The notes under the pieces: model-generated | What the model was told of the DNA's origin: nothing | What the model saw: only the letters and a program-made list of their open reading frames with translations | Databases searched by the model: none | Assembly (NCBI GenBank): GCA_964632165.1 | Contig: CAZWCZ010000005.1 | Location: 1 to 64,000 of the forward strand | Source: SIG299 sp964632165 | GTDB lineage: Bacteria; Bacillota; Clostridia; Lachnospirales; Lachnospiraceae | Direction: 5' to 3' | Length of the DNA: 64,000 nt | Shown: positions 42,541 through 50,383 of the stretch, in pieces | How positions within the stretch are numbered: the stretch's first letter is position 1 | How the letters are laid out: each line of letters opens with the position of its first letter | Translations under genes and position numbers: made by a program

Positions 42541-43119
42541 TTATTCTGCATCAGCTACATTGATGAAATTAAAATCCAGTTTTGGGAGAGGTTCTTCTTC
42601 TGCAGACGGTACATCAGAAATGATTGGATCCGGTTGTTCTGCAGGAGTAACTTTTGGAAGTTCCATAACATGAATCTGATAGCTTTCTGATTCCAAAAGT
42701 TCTATCTGTGCTGCCGCCAGATTTTTAAACTGGAGTTTGTACTTTTCATATTGCTGTGCCAACTGAACTGTTTTCTGATGAATCATTTCCAGTTCGCGTC
42801 TTGCATCCCCAAGAATGAGTTCTGCTTTTGTCAAGGCCTCCTGTTCAATGCCTCTTGCAGCACGCAAAGCGTTTTCTTGCGTATCTTCTGCCGTTTTCTG
42901 GGCCAGGATCAGTGCTTTCTGCATGGTTTTTTCAATGGATTTGTAGTACTGGAGCCCTTCGTTTAAAACATTAACACGATCATTTAATTCCATTTTCTCA
43001 CGATATAAGGCTTCATAACTGTCTAAAATTTCTTTCATAAATACATCTACATCTTTTTTGTCATACCCTAGACCACCGGATTTGAAAACCCGGTTCTGAA
43101 TTTCAATTGGTGTTAACAT
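42541..43119 (-). CDS. divIVA: DivIVA domain protein
   Basis: A 192-residue coiled-coil protein that senses negatively curved membrane at septa and poles. The conserved N-terminal membrane-binding part (MLTPIEIQNRVFKSGGLGYD, then KKDVDVFM) is followed by coiled coils (about 30-65 and 70-135), and the C-terminus is a variable acidic, proline-containing tail. It lies after ylmH in the ylm/division cluster and 25 bases before aroB. It could recruit MinCD as in Bacillus, although a MinE gene is also present in this window. Confidence 0.92.
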   Translation of the reverse strand: MLTPIEIQNRVFKSGGLGYDKKDVDVFMKEILDSYEALYREKMELNDRVNVLNEGLQYYKSIEKTMQKALILAQKTAEDTQENALRAARGIEQEALTKAELILGDARRELEMIHQKTVQLAQQYEKYKLQFKNLAAAQIELLESESYQIHVMELPKVTPAEQPDPIISDVPSAEEEPLPKLDFNFINVADAE

Positions 43120-43131
43120 ATATATTTTCTC

Positions 43132-43923
43132 CTATGAACTGTACTTTTTTATCGTAACGGAAATTCGCCCTTTTTTGGTTATCTGATGAATACCGGTTAC
43201 CTGAAAACGACCCATTCCCCGAACGGAAACAATATCTCCGGAAACTAGCTGCTCTCCGGATTTTGTGGTAAGCCGTCCGTTGATATAAGTCTTTCCGCCC
43301 TCAATATATGATATTAAAGAACTGCGCGAAGCCTGGAATGCAAGTGCAAGAAAAGCATCTAAACGTAAGGATGCCACAGTCCCTGACACTTCTTTAAAAA
43401 CAGTTTTAAGCAGCTCTTCCTCCGGAAGAACAATTTCTGTATGTACTGCCGTATGTTTTACGGTGATCAACTCTCTGCATAAGAAATCGGCAATCGATGC
43501 GATACAAAATACATATGCTTCCTTTTCTTTAACATAGATGTCGCCTATTTTTGCACGTGTGATTCCTAAATGCAGAATTGCACCGAGATAATCTCTATGT
43601 GTCAGAACTTCACTAAATTTCAAACCGGAAGGTGTAATCTTGATGCAGGCAACAGGAAAATACTGAGTTTCCTTAACAACAGTCTTTTGCAAAGAAAGGG
43701 CACCTGCACTTCCGTCAAAACAGATACAATACCGCTCTGCTTCTTCCTTTCCTCCATAACAGGAATATAAAACCGGAGGAAACTGATACAGATTTCGATA
43801 AAATAAATCCTGCTCAGCCAGACCAAGAAAATCAGTATAGACGGTAATACCTTTTTGATAAGCAAGTTCTGCTGATTCTAACAATCTTTTTTGAAAAAAT
43901 AATGTTTCTTTTTCGGTATTCAT
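43132..43923 (-). CDS. ylmH: YlmH family RNA-binding protein (S4 domain)
   Basis: A 263-residue protein. The N-terminal RRM-like part (about 1-170; PVACIKITPSGLKFSEVLTH, RDYLGAILHLGI) precedes a C-terminal S4 domain (about 183-240; LRLDAFLALAFQASRSSLIS, GDIVSVRG). In Bacillus YlmH belongs to the division cluster and is also reported to act on stalled ribosomes. It begins two bases after sepF ends and leads to divIVA, so co-transcription is clear. Confidence 0.92.
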   Translation of the reverse strand: MNTEKETLFFQKRLLESAELAYQKGITVYTDFLGLAEQDLFYRNLYQFPPVLYSCYGGKEEAERYCICFDGSAGALSLQKTVVKETQYFPVACIKITPSGLKFSEVLTHRDYLGAILHLGITRAKIGDIYVKEKEAYVFCIASIADFLCRELITVKHTAVHTEIVLPEEELLKTVFKEVSGTVASLRLDAFLALAFQASRSSLISYIEGGKTYINGRLTTKSGEQLVSGDIVSVRGMGRFQVTGIHQITKKGRISVTIKKYSS

Positions 43924-43925
43924 AT

Positions 43926-44513
43926 CTATCTCAAAAGATTTGGAATCTGGAATCCGGTACTTTCAGAAATCATATTGATGTAATCTCCGCTAATATCAAC
44001 CTTTGCAGGAGATATACAGAATACATAGCCGGAAATCTGATGAATTTTTGCATCCAGTGCATAGATCGCTCCTGAAATAAAGTCCATCATTCGTTGTGCC
44101 TGTTCTGCTTCCAATCCTTCCAGATTTATGATGATGGCTCGCTCTTCTTTCAGCATGTCACAGATTTCTTTAGAGTCATCAAAGTTAGTAGGTTTCATGA
44201 TGCTTACTTCCAATCCCTGTGATGCAGAACGCAACGGAATCGGCTGCCGTTCCTGACGCATCGGCACGCGCCTAGGTTCCGGAGTGGTTTCTTCCTCTTT
44301 AGCAACAGTCTGCGCCTGTGCCGAACGCATTGGCCTTGTTTCAAAACGTTTCGGAGCATGCTGCGGCTGAGAACGTTCGGTAAATTCCGTCTCTCTTTTT
44401 GCGTCTCTCTTAATCATGCGTGAAGATTCGATCATTTCTTCTTCCTCTTCAAAATCTTCTTCTTCATCTGTCAGTTTAAAGAAATCCAACATTTTTTGTA
44501 CTAGATGTGCCAT
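43926..44513 (-). CDS. sepF: Cell division protein SepF
   Basis: A 195-residue FtsZ-associated protein that anchors Z rings to the membrane and bundles filaments. The N-terminal amphipathic helix (MAHLVQKMLDFFKL) binds membrane; a long disordered acidic/basic linker (about 18-100, with many Arg, Glu and Pro) leads to the SepF domain (about 103-195; IMKPTNFDDSKEICDML, IINLEGL, RMMDFISGAIYALD, FCISPAKVDIS). It is longer than Bacillus SepF because of the linker. Order yggS-sepF-ylmH-divIVA is the classic ylm cluster. Confidence 0.94.
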   Translation of the reverse strand: MAHLVQKMLDFFKLTDEEEDFEEEEEMIESSRMIKRDAKRETEFTERSQPQHAPKRFETRPMRSAQAQTVAKEEETTPEPRRVPMRQERQPIPLRSASQGLEVSIMKPTNFDDSKEICDMLKEERAIIINLEGLEAEQAQRMMDFISGAIYALDAKIHQISGYVFCISPAKVDISGDYINMISESTGFQIPNLLR

Positions 44514-44531
44514 TGTATTTCCCAGCTATTC

Positions 44532-45230
44532 TCAGTCTTTTTGAGAATAATTCCTTTCGCCAAATATTCCGGTTCCGACACGCACCATCGTTGCCCCTTC
44601 TTCTATTGCAACCTCATAGTCCGCAGTCATTCCCATGGACAAAACATCCATGAAAATATTATCAATGTTTTTATGATTTATGTCAATAAGCAATTCTCTC
44701 ATTTCTCTGAAATAACATCGGTTTTCTTCCGGATGTTCCGTATATGGCGCAACCGTCATCAAACCTCGGATATGCACGTTTTTAAGAGTAGCAAGTCCAG
44801 GTAATGCCGCTAAAAGTTCTTCTTTTAAAAAACCGTGCTTTGATTCTTCTTTTGCAATATTAACTTCTAAAAGGATATCGCAGACCAATTGTTTTTTTTC
44901 TGCTTCCTTTTGGATAGCTTCTGCTAATTCCACGGAATCAACCGAGTGTATCAGGCAGGCGGTTCCCACCACATATTTTATTTTATTCTTCTGCAGAGAG
45001 CCGATCATATGCCATTGAACTGACTCCTTCATCTCTGCGGCTTTATCGCGCAGTTCCTGTGGCTTGTTCTCACCAAACTCGCGTAAACCAAGATCAAATG
45101 CCTCCCGGATCATTTCCAGTGGCTTAGTTTTGCTGACGGCAACCAACGTTACCTCCGAGCTGTCACGGTTTGCTCTTTGACAGGCATTCCGGATCTTTAT
45201 TTGCGTTTCTGCTATTGCGTTCTGAATCAA
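44532..45230 (-). CDS. yggS: YggS family pyridoxal phosphate homeostasis protein
   Basis: A 232-residue PLP-binding protein (PROSC/YlmE family) that buffers pyridoxal phosphate and affects amino-acid metabolism. The PLP lysine lies in VAVSKTKP, and LLEVNIAKEESKHGF, RGLMTVAP and LSMGMTADYEVAIEEGATMVRVGTGI-like (SMGMTADYE, RVGTGIFG) motifs are present. The barrel-only length agrees with the family. It is the second gene of the minus-strand operon led by the HlyD-like gene. Confidence 0.95.
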   Translation of the reverse strand: MIQNAIAETQIKIRNACQRANRDSSEVTLVAVSKTKPLEMIREAFDLGLREFGENKPQELRDKAAEMKESVQWHMIGSLQKNKIKYVVGTACLIHSVDSVELAEAIQKEAEKKQLVCDILLEVNIAKEESKHGFLKEELLAALPGLATLKNVHIRGLMTVAPYTEHPEENRCYFREMRELLIDINHKNIDNIFMDVLSMGMTADYEVAIEEGATMVRVGTGIFGERNYSQKD

Positions 45231-45245
45231 ATTTTCTCCTCCATT

Positions 45246-46616
45246 CTAATAGATGACCGAACCTTCCACTGCGACAGATGCATCCAACGCAATATGGTCA
45301 TAAGCAGAAAGACCGGAAATAGTTCCTTTTTTAATAATGAGATATCCGTTTTCTGTTTTCAAACGCTCAATTCGCTTAAAAACAGCATATCCTTTATTAA
45401 TATTATAGACTCCTTCCAGCTTTGTAAGGAAGGTATACAGCATGACACGATTGGATTCTTTGCTGTCATAAATGTAAGTTTCTTTTGTAAAATCATTGCA
45501 ATCCACATAAACAAAACCATTTTCCGAATAAAAGATGTTGATTTCCTTGAACGTATATTGTGCTGTCCCGGTTTCTGCATTAAATTCTTCTATCAGAATT
45601 CCTTTTTCGCCGGAATTTCCTCCCTGTACAACGTAACTTTCAGGAATCCTGTAATAGTCTTTCTGCGTTACGGCAGTTTCCGGAATTTTCAGTCCTTCAA
45701 TTTCTTCCAATTCAAACTTAACAGAAACAAACCGCTCCGATGCGTAATTAGAAATATATTTGTCCAATGAAATTTCTACAAAGCAGCCGTCTCCTCTTCG
45801 GAAGCATTCTATGGGAGCCGTAACTTTGGTCTGATTATTAATATATAATGTCGCAGATGTTTTGCCCAGCAATTCTCCATACAGGGATTCATTCAGAGAA
45901 GCTATGATCTTCCATGTATCTCCGGAGATGATTTTATACACGGGAGAATTTGCCGGGATCAGTTCCAAACTGTATAAAGAATGTGCCTCATATTCTTTGG
46001 TAAAGCAGAACTGTGTAATATCATCCGTCGAAAAATTGGTATACTCATCATAGATGTAAGAAATAATCCCGCTGCCCACAGAAGAAACTACATGAAAATT
46101 TGAAGTAATCCCTGTCTGTGTTACAATTTCGGTCAGCTGTTCCATTAAAGTTTCATCGATCATACGCTGATAGCCTGTCATAATGCTTTCTTTTGCTTCT
46201 GCAAGCCGGTCAGCTGTTACATTTGTAAGGTTTTTCTGCAGCAATTCTTTCAATGATTGCAGATTATGCCCGGTAAGTTTGATCTCAGAAGAATTTCCCG
46301 CCAACAGATCATACATATTGCGGTTGCTGTCAATCGAATATACCGTACTGTTTTTGGAAATACGGGAGCCTTCACTGAAATAGTAATTGATATACCCAGC
46401 AATGTCCGTAGTGACTAAAGTTTCATCACGTAAAATAATCCCATCTGCCACGGAAACTGTATATATGGATCCTGGCTGTACTTCATAAATCGGAAGCTCC
46501 ACCTTTGTCAGAAAAGTATAGATATGGAACGATATATAAAGCAATATGACTGCTGTAATGATAATGCCGATCTTTAATTCTTTGTTTTTACGAAAGAAAA
46601 CGATATTTTCCTGCAA
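45246..46616 (-). CDS. HlyD-like membrane protein in the division operon
   Basis: A 456-residue protein with one N-terminal membrane helix (about 16-34) and a large outside domain. The beta-barrel/lipoyl-like start (YEVQPGSIYTVSVADGIILR, then TDIAGYINYYFSEGSRISKN) is the pattern of HlyD family adaptors, with a helical middle part (about 115-175). No ABC or RND transporter, or outer-membrane partner, is nearby. It starts with TTG at 46616, with GAGGGG 7 bases upstream, behind a good promoter. It heads the operon hlyD-like-yggS-sepF-ylmH-divIVA-aroB-lspA-rluD, so a wall or septum role is more likely than export. Confidence 0.75.
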   Translation of the reverse strand: MQENIVFFRKNKELKIGIIITAVILLYISFHIYTFLTKVELPIYEVQPGSIYTVSVADGIILRDETLVTTDIAGYINYYFSEGSRISKNSTVYSIDSNRNMYDLLAGNSSEIKLTGHNLQSLKELLQKNLTNVTADRLAEAKESIMTGYQRMIDETLMEQLTEIVTQTGITSNFHVVSSVGSGIISYIYDEYTNFSTDDITQFCFTKEYEAHSLYSLELIPANSPVYKIISGDTWKIIASLNESLYGELLGKTSATLYINNQTKVTAPIECFRRGDGCFVEISLDKYISNYASERFVSVKFELEEIEGLKIPETAVTQKDYYRIPESYVVQGGNSGEKGILIEEFNAETGTAQYTFKEINIFYSENGFVYVDCNDFTKETYIYDSKESNRVMLYTFLTKLEGVYNINKGYAVFKRIERLKTENGYLIIKKGTISGLSAYDHIALDASVAVEGSVIY

Positions 46617-46647
46617 CTTTTTCCCCTCTCAGTTTGATAATATCTTA

Positions 46648-46676
46648 ATTATAACTGTTTCAGATGAATATATCAA
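46648..46676 (-). promoter_or_regulatory. Promoter of the division operon
   Basis: On the minus strand TTGATA (46676-46671), 17-bp spacer, TATAAT (46653-46648), about 30 bp before the TTG start of the HlyD-like gene. Confidence 0.78.
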
Positions 46677-46730
46677 ACAAAAAATGTAATACTACTATCA
46701 GTAATTAAATTTTCTTGAAAGGAGTTTATT

Positions 46731-46931
46731 ATGAAGGCGTTAGATTATACGGCACTTGCCCTTGTTATCATTGGGGCTGTTAACTGGGGACTGATCGCAT
46801 TTTTCAGTTTTGACCTCGTCAGAGTTTTGTTTGGAGATATGAGTTTACTGTCAAGAATCGTATATGCATTAGTCGGTCTTTCCGGTCTCTATGCACTATC
46901 CTATTTTGGCAGATTAAAGAATGATATGTGA
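46731..46931 (+). CDS. DUF378 small membrane protein
   Basis: A 66-residue protein with two hydrophobic helices (about 5-26 and 40-60). The opening ALDYTALALVIIGAVNWGLI and the ending GLSGLYALSYFGR are typical of the DUF378 family (YuzA-like). No function is known for the family. GAAAGGAG precedes the ATG at 46731. It is the only plus-strand gene in the right third of the window, and the gap to its left is shared with the division operon promoter. Confidence 0.9.
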   Translation: MKALDYTALALVIIGAVNWGLIAFFSFDLVRVLFGDMSLLSRIVYALVGLSGLYALSYFGRLKNDM

Positions 46932-46942
46932 TGTCAGAAAAA

Positions 46943-46980
46943 ACCTGCACCGGAACAAGTATCCGGTGCAGGTAAAAGAT
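46943..46980 (-). terminator. Terminator of the minus-strand P-loop gene and mre/min cluster
   Basis: ACCTGCACCGGA (46943-46954) and TCCGGTGCAGGT (46962-46973) form a perfect 12-bp stem. On the minus strand six T follow (the A run just left of 46943), so it ends leftward transcription and may also stop the DUF378 transcript. Confidence 0.88.
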
Positions 46981-46988
46981 TCTATTGT

Positions 46989-47408
46989 TTAGAGAGAGAC
47001 TATTACATGAGGTTTTGCATTTTCCGGCAGATCATTTTCATTTTTTGAAATGCTGATCACAAAATCAACATCAAAAGCGTTAGATAACGCGGAAAGTTTT
47101 TCTACCATAAGTGCAATATCATCATTCTCCATCGGTGCAATGGATAAAAAGCCGTCAAGATAAATTTTTGCAAGATCATTATCCTGAGATACAATGCCGG
47201 CAATAAAACCGGTAAATTCTTTTGCATCATTAATAAAATAATCTTTTGCACTGATCAAACGGATCTTATTATTTAATTCGTACATATGGCGATTATTCTT
47301 ATCAATGAATACCAAAGTACCTTTGGTTGTCAGCACCTCTGCATTTGCTTTGTCCAGCAGAATTTTTGTTTTCCCTTTTCCTTTTTCACCCGCAATAATC
47401 TGAATCAT
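46989..47408 (-). CDS. Small P-loop ATPase-like protein, function unknown
   Basis: A 139-residue protein beginning with an intact Walker A motif (AGEKGKGKTK, residues 6-15) and later a possible Walker B-like strand (AKIYLDGFL). It corresponds to proteins loosely annotated as twitching motility PilT in Lachnospiraceae, but it is far too short to be PilT and no pilus genes are present. I would call it an uncharacterised NTPase fold. It is the last gene before the terminator, 29 bases after the carboxypeptidase gene, and probably part of the morphogenesis transcript. Confidence 0.75.
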   Translation of the reverse strand: MIQIIAGEKGKGKTKILLDKANAEVLTTKGTLVFIDKNNRHMYELNNKIRLISAKDYFINDAKEFTGFIAGIVSQDNDLAKIYLDGFLSIAPMENDDIALMVEKLSALSNAFDVDFVISISKNENDLPENAKPHVIVSL

Positions 47409-47437
47409 ATAGCCTTCCTCCTTAAATGTGTTTAATA

Positions 47438-48544
47438 TTAATCTGAAATCTTTTTTAACAATTGTATCATATCCGAATATAGTTCGGGTCTGGTATCTGC
47501 ACCAAAGATTTCAGCAATATAGCAGTTTCCTGCGTCATCCGAAACATAAATGACCAGACAGTTCCCTGCTTTATTGGTAGTTCCGGTTTTTCCTCCGTAC
47601 ATCTGAATCCCTTCCGGCAGCTGATACTGTCCATGAAGAAACAGGTTTGTGGAGGAAACATTCTGCTTTTTTGCATGACCGTCTTTATCAGTATACGGTG
47701 CCGTATACGACGGTAAGCCTACGATTTCGAGAAACTCGTCATAGTTAAAAAGCTTTTCCATAATCAGATAAATATCATATGCTGTTGTTATATGAGCATC
47801 ATTCGGCAGCCCGTGAGGATTACAAAATGTTGTATCCGTCATACCAAGCTCCAATGCCGTTTGATTCATTAATGCAACAAAATCGGCTTCTGTTCCGGAG
47901 ATATGTTCTGCAATCGCAACAGCAGTGTCATTTCCGGAAGAAAGGAGCATGCAGATCAGAAGATCATGTAGTGATATCGCATCTCCTTCCTGAAAGCCAC
48001 ACATCATCGCATCCGGTATGACCGGTGTTACGGCATTCCTGCTAAAAACAACAGTGTCTTCCAAATGGCCGTGTACTAATGCAAGATATGCAGTCATCAG
48101 TTTTGTAATGCTTGCCGGATATAATGCTTCACATGCTCTATAAGAATATAATACTACATCTTGGGTCGTATTGACAAGCAAAAAAGCATCAGAATTTAAA
48201 ATTTTCTGTAAATTTTGAGCCGAGTTTTCAAAATTATCAATTTTCTCGCGTATCGCGGGTGTTGGCGTAGGCGTTGATGTTGGCGTAGAAGTGGGTGTCG
48301 GAGTTGATGTCAAAGTCACCGCAGGCGTTGGTGTCAGAAACACGGTAGGCAGCGGATTCTGTGCAGCAGATTCTGTTGGCAAAGCCGCTGCTGTCAGCAT
48401 CTGTTCGGAACCCGCCGGCTGCTCCGGCAAAAAATACAACGTCTTGTTTTTTGCGAAAATTTTTATTCCTAAGAGCAGACAAAGGATCACTACCGCCCCA
48501 AAATACCATCTGATTGTTCTATATCTGTTTTTTATACAGTTCAC
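47438..48544 (-). CDS. D-alanyl-D-alanine carboxypeptidase with Thr/Pro-rich linker
   Basis: A peptidase S11 enzyme of about 368 residues. An N-terminal membrane anchor (about 15-30) is followed by a low-complexity Thr-Pro-Ser linker (about 71-96) and the catalytic domain with SITK (Ser145), SGN (in LLSSGNDT) and KTGT near the end. It trims D-Ala from stem peptides at the cell surface. The GTG at 48544 is a plausible start, overlapping mgsA by 26 bases; a further GTG at 48574 and a TTG between are possible. The PBP5-type C-terminal domain seen in the 18.9-kb paralogue is absent. It ends the rodA-mgsA-dac block. Confidence 0.88.
   Translation of the reverse strand: MNCIKNRYRTIRWYFGAVVILCLLLGIKIFAKNKTLYFLPEQPAGSEQMLTAAALPTESAAQNPLPTVFLTPTPAVTLTSTPTPTSTPTSTPTPTPAIREKIDNFENSAQNLQKILNSDAFLLVNTTQDVVLYSYRACEALYPASITKLMTAYLALVHGHLEDTVVFSRNAVTPVIPDAMMCGFQEGDAISLHDLLICMLLSSGNDTAVAIAEHISGTEADFVALMNQTALELGMTDTTFCNPHGLPNDAHITTAYDIYLIMEKLFNYDEFLEIVGLPSYTAPYTDKDGHAKKQNVSSTNLFLHGQYQLPEGIQMYGGKTGTTNKAGNCLVIYVSDDAGNCYIAEIFGADTRPELYSDMIQLLKKISD
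48239..48320 (-). repeat. Degenerate Thr-Pro/Ser codon repeats (linker)
   Basis: Short GTTGGCGTAGGCGTT-like repeats on the plus strand encode the TPTPTSTPTSTPTPTP linker of the carboxypeptidase. It is a coding low-complexity repeat, liable to length variation between strains. Confidence 0.75.
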
Positions 48545-48923
48545 GCCAGTCAAGATCTCCTCTGTCCAGAGCACGTATCAACAGTTCCGCCGTTGCCAGA
48601 TTGGTTGCGATCGGAATATTATGAACATCGCACAAATGAACAACACTATTTACATCCGGCTCATGCTGTTTTGGCGAAAGCGGATCACGTAAATAAATGA
48701 CCATATCCATTTCATTATTTTCAATCTGTGCCCCCATTTGCTGCTGTCCGCCCAAATGTCCTGCAAGATATTTATGAATGTTCAAATTTGTAACTTCTTC
48801 AACGAGGCGACCGGTTGTACCTGTTGCGTATACCTCGTGTTTAGCCAGAATGCCACGATATGCAATGCAAAAACTCTGCATCAGTTTTTTCTTGGCATCA
48901 TGTGCGATCAAACCAATAATCAT
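48519..48923 (-). CDS. mgsA: Methylglyoxal synthase
   Basis: A 134-residue enzyme that converts dihydroxyacetone phosphate to methylglyoxal and phosphate, a glycolytic bypass when phosphate is limiting. Signatures: LIAHDAKK (catalytic Asp region), YATGTTGRL (phosphate-binding), GHLGGQQQMGAQI and MVIYLRDPLSPKQHEPDV. The start at 48923 has GAGGGGGTATC upstream. It overlaps rodA by 26 bases. Linking it to the wall cluster is by position only; the rodA-mgsA neighbourhood recurs in Clostridia. Confidence 0.96.
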   Translation of the reverse strand: MIIGLIAHDAKKKLMQSFCIAYRGILAKHEVYATGTTGRLVEEVTNLNIHKYLAGHLGGQQQMGAQIENNEMDMVIYLRDPLSPKQHEPDVNSVVHLCDVHNIPIATNLATAELLIRALDRGDLDWRELYKKQI

Positions 48924-50082
48924 TCGTGATACCCCCTCTTTGTTTCTCTCTCTGTGAATGGATGGAAATGTTAAGAACCATTCCCAACATGGTATAGCTT
49001 CCGACGACGGAACTCAATCCGCTGCTGACGAAAGGAAGCGGAATTCCGGTATTCGGAAGTATCCAGGAAACTACCCCAATATTAATAAATGCCTGCACCA
49101 TAATTACGGAAGCACATCCTGCCGCAATAATCTTTCCAAGCAGATCCGGTGCATTTTTTGCAACAAGTATTATTTTGAAAGCAAGCACCATGATAAGCAG
49201 GATCACTGCTGCTGCTCCGACAAAACCAAGTTCTTCGCCGATTCCGGTAAAGATAAAGTCACTTTCTACAACAGGAACATATGCCGTTCCTCTTGTACCT
49301 GTATCGCCGGTCAGTATTTTTCCTAAAAGACCTCCGGAACTCATCGCTTTTGTGGCATTCTGCTGTTGATAGATCAAATCCGGATACAATTCCGGATTGA
49401 TCACAGAATAGATTCGTTCCTGATGATATGTTTTTAATACTTTAAGTTTGATGAACAGATTATCCGGCTGTAAAATATACCAAAAAGTTCCATACACGGC
49501 AGGTACCAAGACCGCAGTCAGTATAGCCAGTATTTTTAAGGAATATCCGGATACAAATATCATGACCGCAAAAACGGCAAATAAAACAATACTGGTAGAA
49601 AGATCCGTCTGGATCAGAACCAGGAATGTGGGTATTGCCATAACAACCCCTACAATAAACAACGTGCTTAATTTGTTTAAACGGTTCTTTAGTAAATCCA
49701 GCAGTTTCGCTATCACTACGATCATAATGACTTTAGTAAGTTCTGAAGGCTGAAAAGACGGCCCGTCTTCCAGTCCCAGCCATCGTTTTGCACCATATAC
49801 CGAAATGCCAAAACGTGTAAATTTTACCATGAATAACATTATCAGGTTAAAAATGTACATAAGAATATAGAACTTCGCAATGAAATGATAATCAAACAAG
49901 GATACAAAAACAGCCAGGCATACGCCAAACGCAATGCCAAACAGCTGTTTGAGATAAGCCCCTTCCTTTACACCGGGGATTACTTTTAGCATATATGCAC
50001 CGACAGCTCCAAGAATAATCGCAATGAGCAGTATACCGATGCTGTATTTTTTAAAATCATATTGTCTGAGTTTTTTGATCAT
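48898..50082 (-). CDS. rodA: Rod shape-determining protein RodA (SEDS glycosyltransferase)
   Basis: A 394-residue polytopic SEDS protein that polymerises lipid II during elongation with PBP2. About ten membrane segments are visible. The signatures GAKRWLGLEDGPSFQPSEL, GDTGTRGTAYVPVVESDFIF (then TGIGEELGFVG) and the C-terminal TGIPLPFVSSG are intact. It follows minE and sits in the same leftward cluster as mreBCD and pbp2. The start at 50082 has AAGGAC upstream. RodA rather than FtsW is favoured by the neighbourhood. Confidence 0.94.
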   Translation of the reverse strand: MIKKLRQYDFKKYSIGILLIAIILGAVGAYMLKVIPGVKEGAYLKQLFGIAFGVCLAVFVSLFDYHFIAKFYILMYIFNLIMLFMVKFTRFGISVYGAKRWLGLEDGPSFQPSELTKVIMIVVIAKLLDLLKNRLNKLSTLFIVGVVMAIPTFLVLIQTDLSTSIVLFAVFAVMIFVSGYSLKILAILTAVLVPAVYGTFWYILQPDNLFIKLKVLKTYHQERIYSVINPELYPDLIYQQQNATKAMSSGGLLGKILTGDTGTRGTAYVPVVESDFIFTGIGEELGFVGAAAVILLIMVLAFKIILVAKNAPDLLGKIIAAGCASVIMVQAFINIGVVSWILPNTGIPLPFVSSGLSSVVGSYTMLGMVLNISIHSQREKQRGGITNDYWFDRT

Positions 50083-50103
50083 TGATAAAGTCCTTATATC
50101 CTA

Positions 50104-50367
50104 TTACTTTTTTGAATTCATGTCTTTAATCGGAATGTTTGCAAATAAAGCAGGACCGTTGCTTGTTCCGTCCGGTGACTGCTGGATCTTGATATCCAAA
50201 TTTTCCAAATCAATTTCTATGTATTTGGAAATAACGGCAATGATATCATTTTTAATCTTTTCCATAACTTCCGGGGAACATCCGGAACGATCTGATACTA
50301 AAACCAGCTTCAGACGATCCTTGGCAACGCTGCCGGACTTTTTCTTGAAAAAATCTGGAAATAACAT
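50104..50367 (-). CDS. minE: Cell division topological specificity factor MinE
   Basis: An 87-residue protein that stimulates MinD ATPase and drives MinCD dynamics. The N-terminal helix region (FFKKKSGSVAKDRLKLVLVS) has the MinD-contact strand, and SPEVMEKIKNDIIAVISKYI is the topological domain helix. It directly follows minD, with a gap of about 16 bases. The presence of MinE distinguishes this organism from Bacillus, which uses DivIVA/MinJ. Confidence 0.95.
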   Translation of the reverse strand: MLFPDFFKKKSGSVAKDRLKLVLVSDRSGCSPEVMEKIKNDIIAVISKYIEIDLENLDIKIQQSPDGTSNGPALFANIPIKDMNSKK

Positions 50368-50383
50368 ATTCTTGCCCTCCTTC

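Noticed and set aside
45177..45770. 197-codon plus-strand open frame opposite yggS and the HlyD-like gene
   Set aside because: Shadow of two supported genes; composition (Phe, Ile, Cys-rich) is that of antisense of AT-rich coding DNA.
46989..47408. Type IV pilus retraction ATPase PilT
   Set aside because: The protein is far too short and has only a Walker A motif; no pilus genes are in the window.
48239..48320. CRISPR-like short repeats
   Set aside because: The repeats are degenerate codons for a Thr-Pro linker in frame with a carboxypeptidase; there are no spacers.
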